Shown one piece after another: positions 1-6,649 of a stretch of 9,347 nt of DNA (positions are counted from its first letter, which is position 1; every line of letters starts with the position of its first letter). Source of the DNA: Bacteroidales bacterium Bact_20 (GTDB lineage Bacteria > Bacteroidota > Bacteroidia > Bacteroidales > DTU049). The notes under the pieces were generated by a model that was not told the DNA's origin, did not search any database, and saw only the letters and a program-made list of their open reading frames with translations. The stretch spans positions 1 to 9,347 of the forward strand of contig LUZL01000067.1 of NCBI GenBank assembly GCA_001603615.1, in the 5' to 3' direction. A program made the translations under genes and the position numbers.

Positions 1-702
1 ATCACCTTTTATAAAAATATCTGTAGTAAAAAATCTATCATTATGCTGCTCGAGATTTATTTCTATGAGAGTAGCATTATTTTGTTTAGCTATAAGGGGG
101 AGATCAGCAGCTGGCATTACTACACCAGACGTACCTATTATAAGCATAGCATCACAATGCATAGCATGGTGATAAGCATATTCTGCAGCTTTATGTGGTA
201 TCATTTCTCCGAAAAATACAAAATCTGGTTTTAGAATTTCTCCACATTTATCACATCTAGGTGGTAAAACAGAAAAATCTATTTCTTCTCTGGTATAGTC
301 AGCACCACAATTTGTACAAATAAGATTTCTTGTTGTACCATGAAATTCTATAACATTCTTGCTTCCTGCAGCTTGATGCAATCCATCAATATTTTGAGTA
401 ATAATAGCATTGAGTTTACCCATTTTTTCTAATTCTGCTAAAGCATAATGTGCAGCATTAGGTTTAGCATTTTTTAATGGTTCAAAAAATAATTTATAAA
501 TCCAATCCCAAGATTCAGCTCTATGTTCATAAAAATACGAAATTTCTAAAGCTTGTGGATTATATTCTTCCCAAAGCCCATTCTCTCCTCTAAAAGTTCT
601 CAACCCACTAGCTACACTGATACCACTACCTGTCAGTGCAATGATATATTCTTTCTTTGATAAAATCTCTGCAACTCTTTTTATATTTTTGTCTTCTGTC
701 AT
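1..702 (-). CDS. Sir2-family NAD-dependent protein deacylase (sirtuin), 3' end cut by window edge
   Basis: Removes acyl groups from protein lysines using NAD+, in the cytoplasm. 234 codons are visible from the ATG at 702-700; the frame is still open at base 1, so only a short C-terminus is missing for a family of roughly 240-250 residues. Motifs seen in order: NAD-binding TGSGIS (24-29), RTFRGENGLW (35-44), QNIDGLHQAAGS (103-114), catalytic His in EFHG (H121), a zinc site of four cysteines (C129, C132, C150, C153), KPDFVFFGE (158-166) and GTSGVVMPAA (190-199). Oddities are Ser for the usual Ala of GAGxS and Gly for the usual Leu/Val in the GTS motif. The Tyr-x-x-Arg pair of SIRT5/CobB-type desuccinylases is not evident around residues 65-72, so plain deacetylation is more likely, though this is inference. 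The gene has its own -7 element at 725-732 and probably does not depend on the upstream RapZ-type gene. Confidence 0.93.
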   Translation of the reverse strand, partial: MTEDKNIKRVAEILSKKEYIIALTGSGISVASGLRTFRGENGLWEEYNPQALEISYFYEHRAESWDWIYKLFFEPLKNAKPNAAHYALAELEKMGKLNAIITQNIDGLHQAAGSKNVIEFHGTTRNLICTNCGADYTREEIDFSVLPPRCDKCGEILKPDFVFFGEMIPHKAAEYAYHHAMHCDAMLIIGTSGVVMPAADLPLIAKQNNATLIEINLEQHNDRFFTTDIFIKGD

Positions 703-724
703 TACTTTATATTGATTAATTATG

Positions 725-732
725 CAAATATA
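725..732 (-). promoter_or_regulatory. Bacteroidota -7 promoter element for the sirtuin gene
   Basis: On the minus strand the sequence is TATATTTGC, an exact match to TAnnTTTG followed by a pyrimidine. It ends 22 nt before the sirtuin ATG, which gives a leader of about 15 nt. No TTG is seen at the expected distance upstream, so only the -7 half is supported. The rest of the 181-nt gap 703-883 is A/T-rich, and I see no gene or convincing terminator in it. Confidence 0.55.
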
Positions 733-883
733 AATATTTTTTCTTAAAAATCATCATTTAAGTAAAAAAAAGAAATATATGTTAAAAAAAAATAAAATTA
801 GAATGAAGAATTTTTTATTTTAAAAAAAAATTAGTGATTAGTCATTGTATATTGCTGCATTTAAACGAAACATCATAAACTAG

Positions 884-2326
884 CTATTTTATTTCTAAAT
901 GCTCAATATTGATTATAATTTTTTCACCAAAATACTCATCTAATCTTCTAGCTATCTCTTCAGCACAATATACTGATCTATGTTGCCCACCTGTGCAACC
1001 AAAACCAATTTGTATCAATGTGTAACCTCTTTTTAAATATTCATTTATCGCAATAGATACAGTTTGGAAAATATTATTTAAAAAATTCTGTGTAGTCTCA
1101 TCAGATTTCATAAATTCTTTTACTAAATTATCTTTACCATTTAGCTTTACCATTTCAGAAAATGTACCTGGATTTGATAAACATCTACAATCAAATATGA
1201 AACCACCACCATGCTCTACATCTAAAGGAGGATAATGTCTTTTGAGAGAAAAAGAATAAATCTTAACATTTAATCTATTATTAGCTATTATCTCATTAGC
1301 TTTAGAATGATATTTGTTGATTAATTTTTCAATAATTTTTGGCAACTCTATTAGATTATCTAAAATTAAATTATTAGAAATTATCTCAATATTTTTCACA
1401 CCATCAGAAATAGATGAAGTGAAACTGGGCTTATGCTGAATTAAACCTCTATATCCAAATGTACCTAAAGCTTGCAATTGTCTAAAAAGTGCTATCCAAT
1501 AAAATTCATCTTTTAATTTTGATAATATACCTGGGTCACTAGTTAATAAATTTAAATAATACTGAATTAACTGCTCTCTAATATCATGAGGCATTCTAGC
1601 TTTACTATCAAAAAGCAAAGAAGCCACATCATACATCTGAGAACCTATCCTAGCACCTTGAAAATCAATTACATATACTTTATCATCTTTTAACATTAAA
1701 TTAGCAGATTGAAAGTCTCTCAAAGAAAGAAAACCTTGTGAGTATGATAATACAATATTTTCAATAACATCAAAATCATTCTCTAATTTGTCTTCGTCAA
1801 AAGGAATATCTACAATTTTAAGAAAATCATATTTAAAATAATTCAAATCCCATTTTATAGATATACGATCAAATGAAGGTTTAGGATAAGTCTTTGAAGG
1901 ATCAATATTATTAAATTTATGAAAATATGTAAGTAAATTTAATGCTTGTAAATAATAATTGATTATTTCATTATCAAAGATAAAATTTTTGCTCTTTAAT
2001 AAATCAAACAATGAATGCTTAGAAATAAAAGTTTGAAAATAAACTTTTTTATCATCCGAAATATGTAATATTTGAGGAACAGGTAAGTTATTAGAATAGA
2101 AAAGTGAAGAGAAATATATAAAAGCTTCATTTTCTTTCACATTTTCATTATAGCAGCCAAGAATAATATAATCATCTAAATAGATAATAGCATAAAAACG
2201 ACCAGAACCAGAAGCAGATATTGGTTCAATTTTAGTAACATTACCTAATTTATTTGCTTCGTTTTCAATAAGAATAAGAGGCTGCACAAGTTTACTTTGA
2301 ATTAAATTTATCGTCTTGATGAACAC
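884..2326 (-). CDS. APH/AmgK-like kinase domain fused to RapZ C-terminal domain
   Basis: A two-domain protein of 480 residues. Residues about 25-340 resemble the aminoglycoside phosphotransferase/AmgK sugar-kinase fold: glycine loop SASGSGRFY (37-45), GCYNENVKENEAF, catalytic loop LRDFQSANLM (202-211; D204, N209) and metal-binding VIDFQGARIG (219-228; D221). The histidine usual two positions before the catalytic Asp is Leu here. Residues about 351-480 are the RapZ C-terminal domain, with FIFDCRCLSNPG (376-387) and GCTGGQHRS (443-451). In enterobacteria this domain binds glucosamine-6-phosphate and GlmZ-type RNA; here it is joined to a different kinase fold in place of RapZ's P-loop domain. 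A role in amino-sugar sensing or phosphorylation is inferred. The ATG at 2326 overlaps the stress-protein gene by 35 nt. A GTG at 2287-2285, 4 nt after that gene's stop, is an alternative start that loses 13 residues. It is probably co-transcribed with the stress-protein gene. Stop is TAG. Confidence 0.85.
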   Translation of the reverse strand: MFIKTINLIQSKLVQPLILIENEANKLGNVTKIEPISASGSGRFYAIIYLDDYIILGCYNENVKENEAFIYFSSLFYSNNLPVPQILHISDDKKVYFQTFISKHSLFDLLKSKNFIFDNEIINYYLQALNLLTYFHKFNNIDPSKTYPKPSFDRISIKWDLNYFKYDFLKIVDIPFDEDKLENDFDVIENIVLSYSQGFLSLRDFQSANLMLKDDKVYVIDFQGARIGSQMYDVASLLFDSKARMPHDIREQLIQYYLNLLTSDPGILSKLKDEFYWIALFRQLQALGTFGYRGLIQHKPSFTSSISDGVKNIEIISNNLILDNLIELPKIIEKLINKYHSKANEIIANNRLNVKIYSFSLKRHYPPLDVEHGGGFIFDCRCLSNPGTFSEMVKLNGKDNLVKEFMKSDETTQNFLNNIFQTVSIAINEYLKRGYTLIQIGFGCTGGQHRSVYCAEEIARRLDEYFGEKIIINIEHLEIK

Positions 2327-3137
2327 TTAGTACTGGTACGGGACAATGATTTATCATCTGCATAGCATATTGACCTAAAAGAACATTAGTATTCCTATTT
2401 TCTTGCTCCGTCATGATGATAGCTAAATCTATGTTATTATCCTCAATATAAGAAATCAGATCTGATGTATAATTAATAATAGATTTTTTAAAAGATTTAT
2501 AATTAATATTTTCTTTTTCTAATTCATTTTCTACCATAGCGATATTTTTATCAACTTTCTTTTTTATTGTAGAAAGATTAGTAATATATGCACCGAAAAT
2601 ATGAATTTCTGCATTTGTATATTTAGCTAATTGTATGGCCCAAGGCAATTTATAAGTAGTTTCAGCAGTAGAATCAATAGGTAATAAAATACTTTTAATC
2701 TTATCGTGTACTTCATAAGTTTGCCTAATAGTAAATACAGGACAAGGAGCCGTAGAAACTATTCTATTAGCATTACTACCTATCCACATCTCTTCGTAAC
2801 CAGAGATACCATGTGTACCAGCAAAAATATAATTTATATTATTTTTTTTAGCAAAATTAGATAATTCCTCATATACCTTACCAGTAGTAACTTTATAATC
2901 AATTATAGAAGGATTTTTTAATTTAGATTTAAATTCATTCATTAATTGCTCAATACGTTGATGAAGTTCAGTTCTATAATTAGCAGTTACAGTAGCATAA
3001 ATAGATTCAGTTGGTATAGGTTTATCAACATATAACAAGATAATATTAGAATCAATATAATTATTTAACATAATAGCATACTCTAGAGCTTTAATAGAGC
3101 CCTTAGAGAAATCTATGCCTACTAAAAAATTTTCCAT
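2292..3137 (-). CDS. Tandem-domain universal stress protein (UspA family)
   Basis: 281 residues forming two UspA-type domains, about 1-138 and 147-273. Domain 1 opens with FLVGIDFSKGS and carries the ATP-binding pattern G-2x-G-9x-G-S/T as GTHG (107-110) and GS (120-121), so it probably binds ATP. Domain 2 opens with KSILLPIDST, but the equivalent loop (242-257, MTEQENRNTNVLLGQY) lacks the glycine pattern. It ends in CPVPVLSV, the typical last strand. Such proteins are cytoplasmic and help survival under starvation or oxidative stress; the partner is unknown. Its end overlaps the RapZ-type gene or abuts it at 4 nt, so the two are very likely one transcript. It has a complete promoter at 3150-3179, and its first five codons lie inside a 24-bp inverted repeat arm, which may allow switching of expression. 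Confidence 0.92.
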   Translation of the reverse strand: MENFLVGIDFSKGSIKALEYAIMLNNYIDSNIILLYVDKPIPTESIYATVTANYRTELHQRIEQLMNEFKSKLKNPSIIDYKVTTGKVYEELSNFAKKNNINYIFAGTHGISGYEEMWIGSNANRIVSTAPCPVFTIRQTYEVHDKIKSILLPIDSTAETTYKLPWAIQLAKYTNAEIHIFGAYITNLSTIKKKVDKNIAMVENELEKENINYKSFKKSIINYTSDLISYIEDNNIDLAIIMTEQENRNTNVLLGQYAMQMINHCPVPVLSVHQDDKFNSK

Positions 3138-3246
3138 AATTTTTTTTTACAAATATAAATATTAAAAACATAATAACAAATAATAAATAGAGTGAAATAG
3201 TAAAAAAGATGAGCAGAAGAATAAAAAAATTATGGAAAATTTTTTA
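3123..3246. repeat. 24-bp perfect inverted repeat flanking a promoter (candidate invertible segment)
   Basis: The arms are 3123-3146 and 3223-3246. Each is the exact reverse complement of the other over 24 bases, with core TTATGGAAAA between A- and T-runs. The 76-bp spacer holds the promoter of the stress-protein gene. The left arm contains that gene's ATG and first five codons (MENFL). The right arm contains the same ATG and codons on the plus strand at 3232, opening a 44-codon frame ending at 3366, antisense to the end of the transposase-like gene. Identity stops sharply at both ends. Inversion, read-through hairpin formation and a duplication relic are all possible. Confidence 0.85.
3150..3179 (-). 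promoter_or_regulatory. Full Bacteroidota promoter (-33 TTG / -7 TATATTTG) of the stress-protein/RapZ unit
   Basis: On the minus strand, TTG (3179-3177) is followed after 19 nt by TATATTTG (3157-3150) and then T, matching the Bacteroidota sigma-factor consensus in sequence and spacing. The start ATG is 12 nt beyond the -7 element, so transcription begins within a few bases of the start codon. Both elements lie in the 76-bp spacer between the two arms of the inverted repeat 3123-3246. Confidence 0.75.
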
Positions 3247-3262
3247 AGGAATAAGCAACATA

Positions 3263-4297
3263 TTAGATGTTTAAAAATAAATATGTTTTTGACATTAAAT
3301 TATAATATATTTCCCATGCTCGCCGATCCGACGCTGCTAAATTTAATATTCTCCCCGTATTCTTAATCATCTCCTTTTCTAAAGTTAGATACTTTCCTTT
3401 CACTACAAACCACATTATATAATTTGTTAAATACTTAGTTGCTACTCCATGAAACTTAAAATATATCCACCCTGCAAAATCTTTTATCTTTTCATTAACT
3501 GTAGACACACTATATATACCTCTCTTCATTTTGTTTTTATTAGTTATTGCTTTATGTTTAATATACTCTGCATTAGCCGTTTTAAATGCTTTTTTATTAC
3601 TACCACATATCACTGCATCGCTAGGTATTCTAGATTTTAGAAACTCCTCTACGTGGTTTGCTCTCACTCTGCTATCCTCTAATTTTTTGAATAATATATT
3701 TCCACTCCTATCAGTAGCAGCCAATACTGCTACTTTCTTTGGCTTCTTAATTTTTAATTTTTTTGTAGTAGTCTTTGCTATTTTCTCTGTTTTAGCTCTT
3801 TTCTTTTTTCTTCCCTTCTCGGAATAATTCATTAGAAGTTCCTCTAACTCTACAATTCCACAAAAATTAACGTTGTCTTCAAAAGATTGAAGAGCACACA
3901 ATACTCTATGTCTCCAAAAGAAACTAGTTGGTAGAGATATTCCTACTACTTTTGCACACTCTCTTAAAGTCATACCTACTGCCATACATCTAATATATTC
4001 TAACATTTTGCCTTTATCATGAATTCCATACATAAAAGTGCCAGTAGTAACTCTGAACTGTCTACCACAATCTTTGCAGCGATAATTCTGTACATCATTT
4101 TGCAAACCATTTTTAATAACATTACTGCTATTGCAATCCGGACACAATAGAGCTGTAGACATAGCTTTGAGCTCTTGATAGTCTACTACATCAGCACCGC
4201 GTTCTATAATTTTATTATATAGATTGTCATAGAATTCTCGAGTACCTTCTTTGGTGAGGGAAAATACTTCTTGAGGATTATCAACTAATTTTTTCAT
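3263..4297 (-). CDS. IS1595-family (ISXO2-like) transposase homologue with degenerate catalytic residues
   Basis: 344 residues. There is an N-terminal zinc ribbon CPDC...RCKDCGRQF (C52, C55, C74, C77), a helix-turn-helix MTLRECAKVVGISLPTSFFW (109-128), then an ISXO2-like DDE region. The expected VEVDET motif reads VELEEL (149-154), with the catalytic Asp changed to Glu. The expected TD/SDG block reads ICGSNKKAF (230-238), with no Asp. The HIN/VNSxHS block reads STVNEKIK (265-272), with its histidines missing. The fold-defining HGVATKYLTNYIMWF (283-297) is well kept, and a lysine-rich insert (161-188) should bind nucleic acid. The frame is complete and has its own -7 element. I see no terminal inverted repeats or target duplication near 3180-3262 or 4298-4399. 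A simple decaying transposase would usually show stops or frameshifts, so a domesticated DNA-binding protein is an inference worth holding; an unusual but active subgroup cannot be excluded. Confidence 0.85.
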   Translation of the reverse strand: MKKLVDNPQEVFSLTKEGTREFYDNLYNKIIERGADVVDYQELKAMSTALLCPDCNSSNVIKNGLQNDVQNYRCKDCGRQFRVTTGTFMYGIHDKGKMLEYIRCMAVGMTLRECAKVVGISLPTSFFWRHRVLCALQSFEDNVNFCGIVELEELLMNYSEKGRKKKRAKTEKIAKTTTKKLKIKKPKKVAVLAATDRSGNILFKKLEDSRVRANHVEEFLKSRIPSDAVICGSNKKAFKTANAEYIKHKAITNKNKMKRGIYSVSTVNEKIKDFAGWIYFKFHGVATKYLTNYIMWFVVKGKYLTLEKEMIKNTGRILNLAASDRRAWEIYYNLMSKTYLFLNI

Positions 4298-4314
4298 AAT
4301 ATAAAATTTTTTTA

Positions 4315-4322
4315 CAAATATA
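4315..4322 (-). promoter_or_regulatory. Bacteroidota -7 element for the transposase-like gene
   Basis: On the minus strand the sequence is TATATTTGT, an exact TAnnTTTG plus pyrimidine, ending 17 nt before the ATG at 4297. No TTG is found at the expected upstream position, so this is the -7 half only. It makes the gene transcribable without YjbQ read-through. Confidence 0.5.
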
Positions 4323-4377
4323 TTTAAATTATTTAATATAAACTGTTTATTTTTAAACTTATAAAAATTTTCTCATA

Positions 4378-4399
4378 CCCCACCCTCCTCCTTCCCCCC
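4378..4399 (-). other. G-rich tract directly after the yjbQ stop codon (potential G-quadruplex)
   Basis: On the minus strand, starting at the base after the TAA of yjbQ, 17 of 22 bases are G, in runs of 6, 2, 2, 3 and 4 separated by A, AA or T. The surrounding intergenic DNA is almost all A/T, so the composition stands out. Four or more GG runs with 1-2 nt loops could form a two-tier RNA or DNA G-quadruplex. Whether it stops transcription or stabilises the 3' end is unknown. Confidence 0.7.
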
Positions 4400-4810
4400 T
4401 TAACTCACTAAAGTCAATACTAATCCTCTACTACCCCCATTATTCCTGAATTCACATAAATATATTCCTTGCCATGTCCCTAATGATAATTCTCCTCTTA
4501 CTATTGGTATTGTCAATGAAACTCCAAATATTGAACTTTTGAAATGTGCTGGCATATCATCTGCTCCTTCTATATCATGTGTGATAAATGGCAAATATTC
4601 TGGTACGATATGATTACTTATCATATCCATATCTCTTCTAACGTCTGGATCATAATGCTCATTTATTGTTAAAGCTGCCGAGGTATGTTGTAGAAAAATA
4701 TTTAGTAGTCCTGTCTCTGGTAATGGTTCTATTACTTTTAATATCTCATTTGTTAATAGATGAAAACCTCTTTTGTAAGGAGGTAATTTGATTTCATATG
4801 TTTTTATCAT
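4400..4810 (-). CDS. yjbQ: YjbQ/UPF0047 family protein (secondary thiamine-phosphate synthase type)
   Basis: 136 residues, the normal length for the UPF0047 fold. Family blocks are complete: FLQHTSAALTINEHYDPDVR (39-58), THDIEGADDMPAHFKSS (77-93), IPIVRGELSLGTWQGIYLCE (101-120) and FR (121-122). E. coli YjbQ has weak thiamine-phosphate synthase activity in complementation; the true physiological substrate is not settled, so the name is by family only. Conserved His and Asp residues in the HTSAA and HDIEG blocks form the pocket usually implicated. It is the last gene of a minus-strand set, 33 nt after thpR, and is followed immediately by a G-rich tract. No separate consensus promoter is visible in the 33-nt gap, so co-transcription with thpR and the flavodiiron gene is likely. 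Confidence 0.93.
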   Translation of the reverse strand: MIKTYEIKLPPYKRGFHLLTNEILKVIEPLPETGLLNIFLQHTSAALTINEHYDPDVRRDMDMISNHIVPEYLPFITHDIEGADDMPAHFKSSIFGVSLTIPIVRGELSLGTWQGIYLCEFRNNGGSRGLVLTLVS

Positions 4811-4843
4811 TTTTTGATAATTTTAAATTTACAACTAACTTTA

Positions 4844-5407
4844 TTATTTTATTGCTTTAATTTTGTGTAAAGGAAAATAATAGGGTCCACGAGATGTTAA
4901 TTTACTTTCAAAAAGGACAATTTCTTCTATTACATAATTTCCTAATGAAAAATTTGTGCGTTCTGATATTATCTCATTAAAATTAGCTAAATCTGTAATC
5001 TTTTTTATGCGTCCTAATGTTAAATGTGGAATAAATTTATCATCCGTTTTTATACTATTATTAATAGATGATAGTTTATCTTTTAATTTTAAAGCTAATT
5101 GTTTTGTTTCATTATTGTCAATCCATTTTGTCCACAAAACATTAGGATTATCTCTACTACCAAAAGTATATAATCCAGATAGTGTCACTTTATATTCAGT
5201 AAAATTATTTTGTATATTATTTAAGATTTCTACAATAGAAGGGATTAACTTGTCTTCAGTATCGCCTAAAAAAACCAATGTTATATGAGTGCTATCTAAT
5301 GCTACCCATTTAATATTATCTCGAGACAATTGTGATTGTAATTCTAATATCGTCTTTTTTGCTGAATTATTTAGTTTTAGTGGAATAGCTATAAACAAGC
5401 GTTTCAT
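4844..5407 (-). CDS. thpR: RNA 2',3'-cyclic phosphodiesterase (2H family, ThpR)
   Basis: 187 residues with both histidine motifs of the 2H phosphoesterase superfamily: HITLVF (41-46) and HLTLGR (128-133). These provide the two catalytic histidines (H41, H128) that open RNA 2',3'-cyclic phosphates. The start MKRLFIAIPL and the ending around RGPYYFPLHKI (173-183) are characteristic of the bacterial LigT/ThpR group. Such enzymes act in the cytoplasm on cyclic-phosphate RNA ends, and homologues show reversible RNA 2'-5' ligase activity in vitro. The ATG overlaps the stop of the flavodiiron gene as ATGA (5407-5404), implying translational coupling and a shared transcript. The functional tie to oxygen reduction is unclear and may be only operon packing. 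Confidence 0.94.
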   Translation of the reverse strand: MKRLFIAIPLKLNNSAKKTILELQSQLSRDNIKWVALDSTHITLVFLGDTEDKLIPSIVEILNNIQNNFTEYKVTLSGLYTFGSRDNPNVLWTKWIDNNETKQLALKLKDKLSSINNSIKTDDKFIPHLTLGRIKKITDLANFNEIISERTNFSLGNYVIEEIVLFESKLTSRGPYYFPLHKIKAIK

Positions 5408-6630
5408 TCATCTACACTATTTTCTTTTACAAGTTGAGCTAATTTTTTACCTAATTCTTTAGCTTTTCTAATATCCTGATCACTAGGAGTGAATTTAGTA
5501 AAAATACCCTCATCCATTACATTCAGCTTAAGTCCTACTGCTATGTTTGGAATCATTTTTTGATTTTCTCCGCTCCATCCATATGAACCAAATGGTAATA
5601 AAAATTTCCCTCTATCTCTGATAGGGTTTACTGTCCCAAATAATTTATATATAGGTAAAAGTATATTTTGATTAATTACTGGTGAGCCTATAGCTATACC
5701 TTTAGCTCTTGTTAAATATTCATCTAGTTCTCCTATACTTGAATGTTCTATATCTTTCAATATCACTTCTAGACCTTCTTCTCTAGCACCCTCAGCTATT
5801 GCCTCTGCTAGTTTTCCAGTCTTACCATATGCTGATACATAAGCTATTAAAATATCTTGATATTTTTTTGTTGCAAGAAACTCTTTAGATAATTCAATAG
5901 ACCAATCTACATATCTTTTCCAATTATTTAGTAGCAATGGTCCATGCCCTGTGAGAATAGCTTTGATTTCTATATCTTTTATCCTATCTATTGCTTGCAG
6001 CATAAATTTACTATATGGTTTCAGTATAACATCGAAATAATATTTGAATGCATCGTCAAAGTTATCAACTTCTTTATCTATCATCCTATCATCAGCATAG
6101 TGGCATCCGAAGCTATCGCAGGTAAATAATAATTTATCCTCTTGTAAATATGTAAAAATACTATCTGGCCAATGTAAATTAGGTGCAGAAATAAATTCTA
6201 ATGTTTTATTACCAAGATCTAATTTATCTCCACCTTTTACTATTATATTGGGGAAATCTACATTAAATAAATCTTTCAGATTTCTTATAGCTGTTGCACT
6301 ACCTACTACTTTAGCCTCTGGAGCTAGCTTAAGTAAATTCATCAAATTGCCACTGTGGTCAGGCTCTGTATGATCTAGAACAATATATTTTATTTTTTCT
6401 GGTTCTACTACTTGTTTTATCTTTTGTAAATAAGTTTGCCAAAAAGTTTCTTTAGTTGTTTCAATAATTGTAGGCATATCAGCGTTTATGAAATATGAAT
6501 TATACGTAGTGCCATACTGTGTTTGCATTACTACATCAAATGTAACTATATCATAATCTAAAACACCTATCCAGCTTACATCATTATTGATAGGTATTAT
6601 TCTGTTATCAAGTTTTTTTACTCTTTGCAT
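5404..6630 (-). CDS. A-type flavodiiron protein (O2/NO reductase)
   Basis: A 408-residue soluble enzyme reducing O2 to water and/or NO to N2O, protecting anaerobes. Residues about 1-250 form a metallo-beta-lactamase-like domain with the complete diiron ligand set: HTEPDH (H87, E89, D91, H92), NLHWPD (H153), CDSFG (D172) and GHGP (H229). Residues about 258-400 are a flavodoxin domain with FMN-binding loops VSAYGKTG (265-272), GSPVIN (315-320) and GSYGWSG (348-354). There is no C-terminal rubredoxin or flavin-reductase extension, so electrons must come from a separate partner. The frame extends ten codons upstream to an ATG at 6660, but a TATCTTTGC promoter element lies at 6657-6649, so that ATG is probably upstream of transcription. 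The ATG at 6630 (MQRVKKLDN) is therefore chosen. It is the first gene of the FDP-thpR-yjbQ set. Confidence 0.94.
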   Translation of the reverse strand: MQRVKKLDNRIIPINNDVSWIGVLDYDIVTFDVVMQTQYGTTYNSYFINADMPTIIETTKETFWQTYLQKIKQVVEPEKIKYIVLDHTEPDHSGNLMNLLKLAPEAKVVGSATAIRNLKDLFNVDFPNIIVKGGDKLDLGNKTLEFISAPNLHWPDSIFTYLQEDKLLFTCDSFGCHYADDRMIDKEVDNFDDAFKYYFDVILKPYSKFMLQAIDRIKDIEIKAILTGHGPLLLNNWKRYVDWSIELSKEFLATKKYQDILIAYVSAYGKTGKLAEAIAEGAREEGLEVILKDIEHSSIGELDEYLTRAKGIAIGSPVINQNILLPIYKLFGTVNPIRDRGKFLLPFGSYGWSGENQKMIPNIAVGLKLNVMDEGIFTKFTPSDQDIRKAKELGKKLAQLVKENSVDE

Positions 6631-6649
6631 AATTTTTATTTTTAGAATG

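Noticed and set aside
826..848. Near-tandem TTAGTGA/TTAGTCA in the gap after the RapZ-type gene.
   Set aside because: Two imperfect 7-mers in A/T-rich DNA with no hairpin; no reason to assign a role.
3449..3827. Two overlapping plus-strand frames opposite the transposase-like gene.
   Set aside because: They are antisense to a strongly supported coding frame, have no family motifs and no promoter; the hydrophobic appearance comes from reading lysine-rich codons backwards.
3180..4399. A complete insertion sequence around the transposase-like gene.
   Set aside because: No matching terminal inverted repeats or target duplication could be seen on the two sides; the 24-bp repeat has both arms on the same side of the gene, so it is not its ends.
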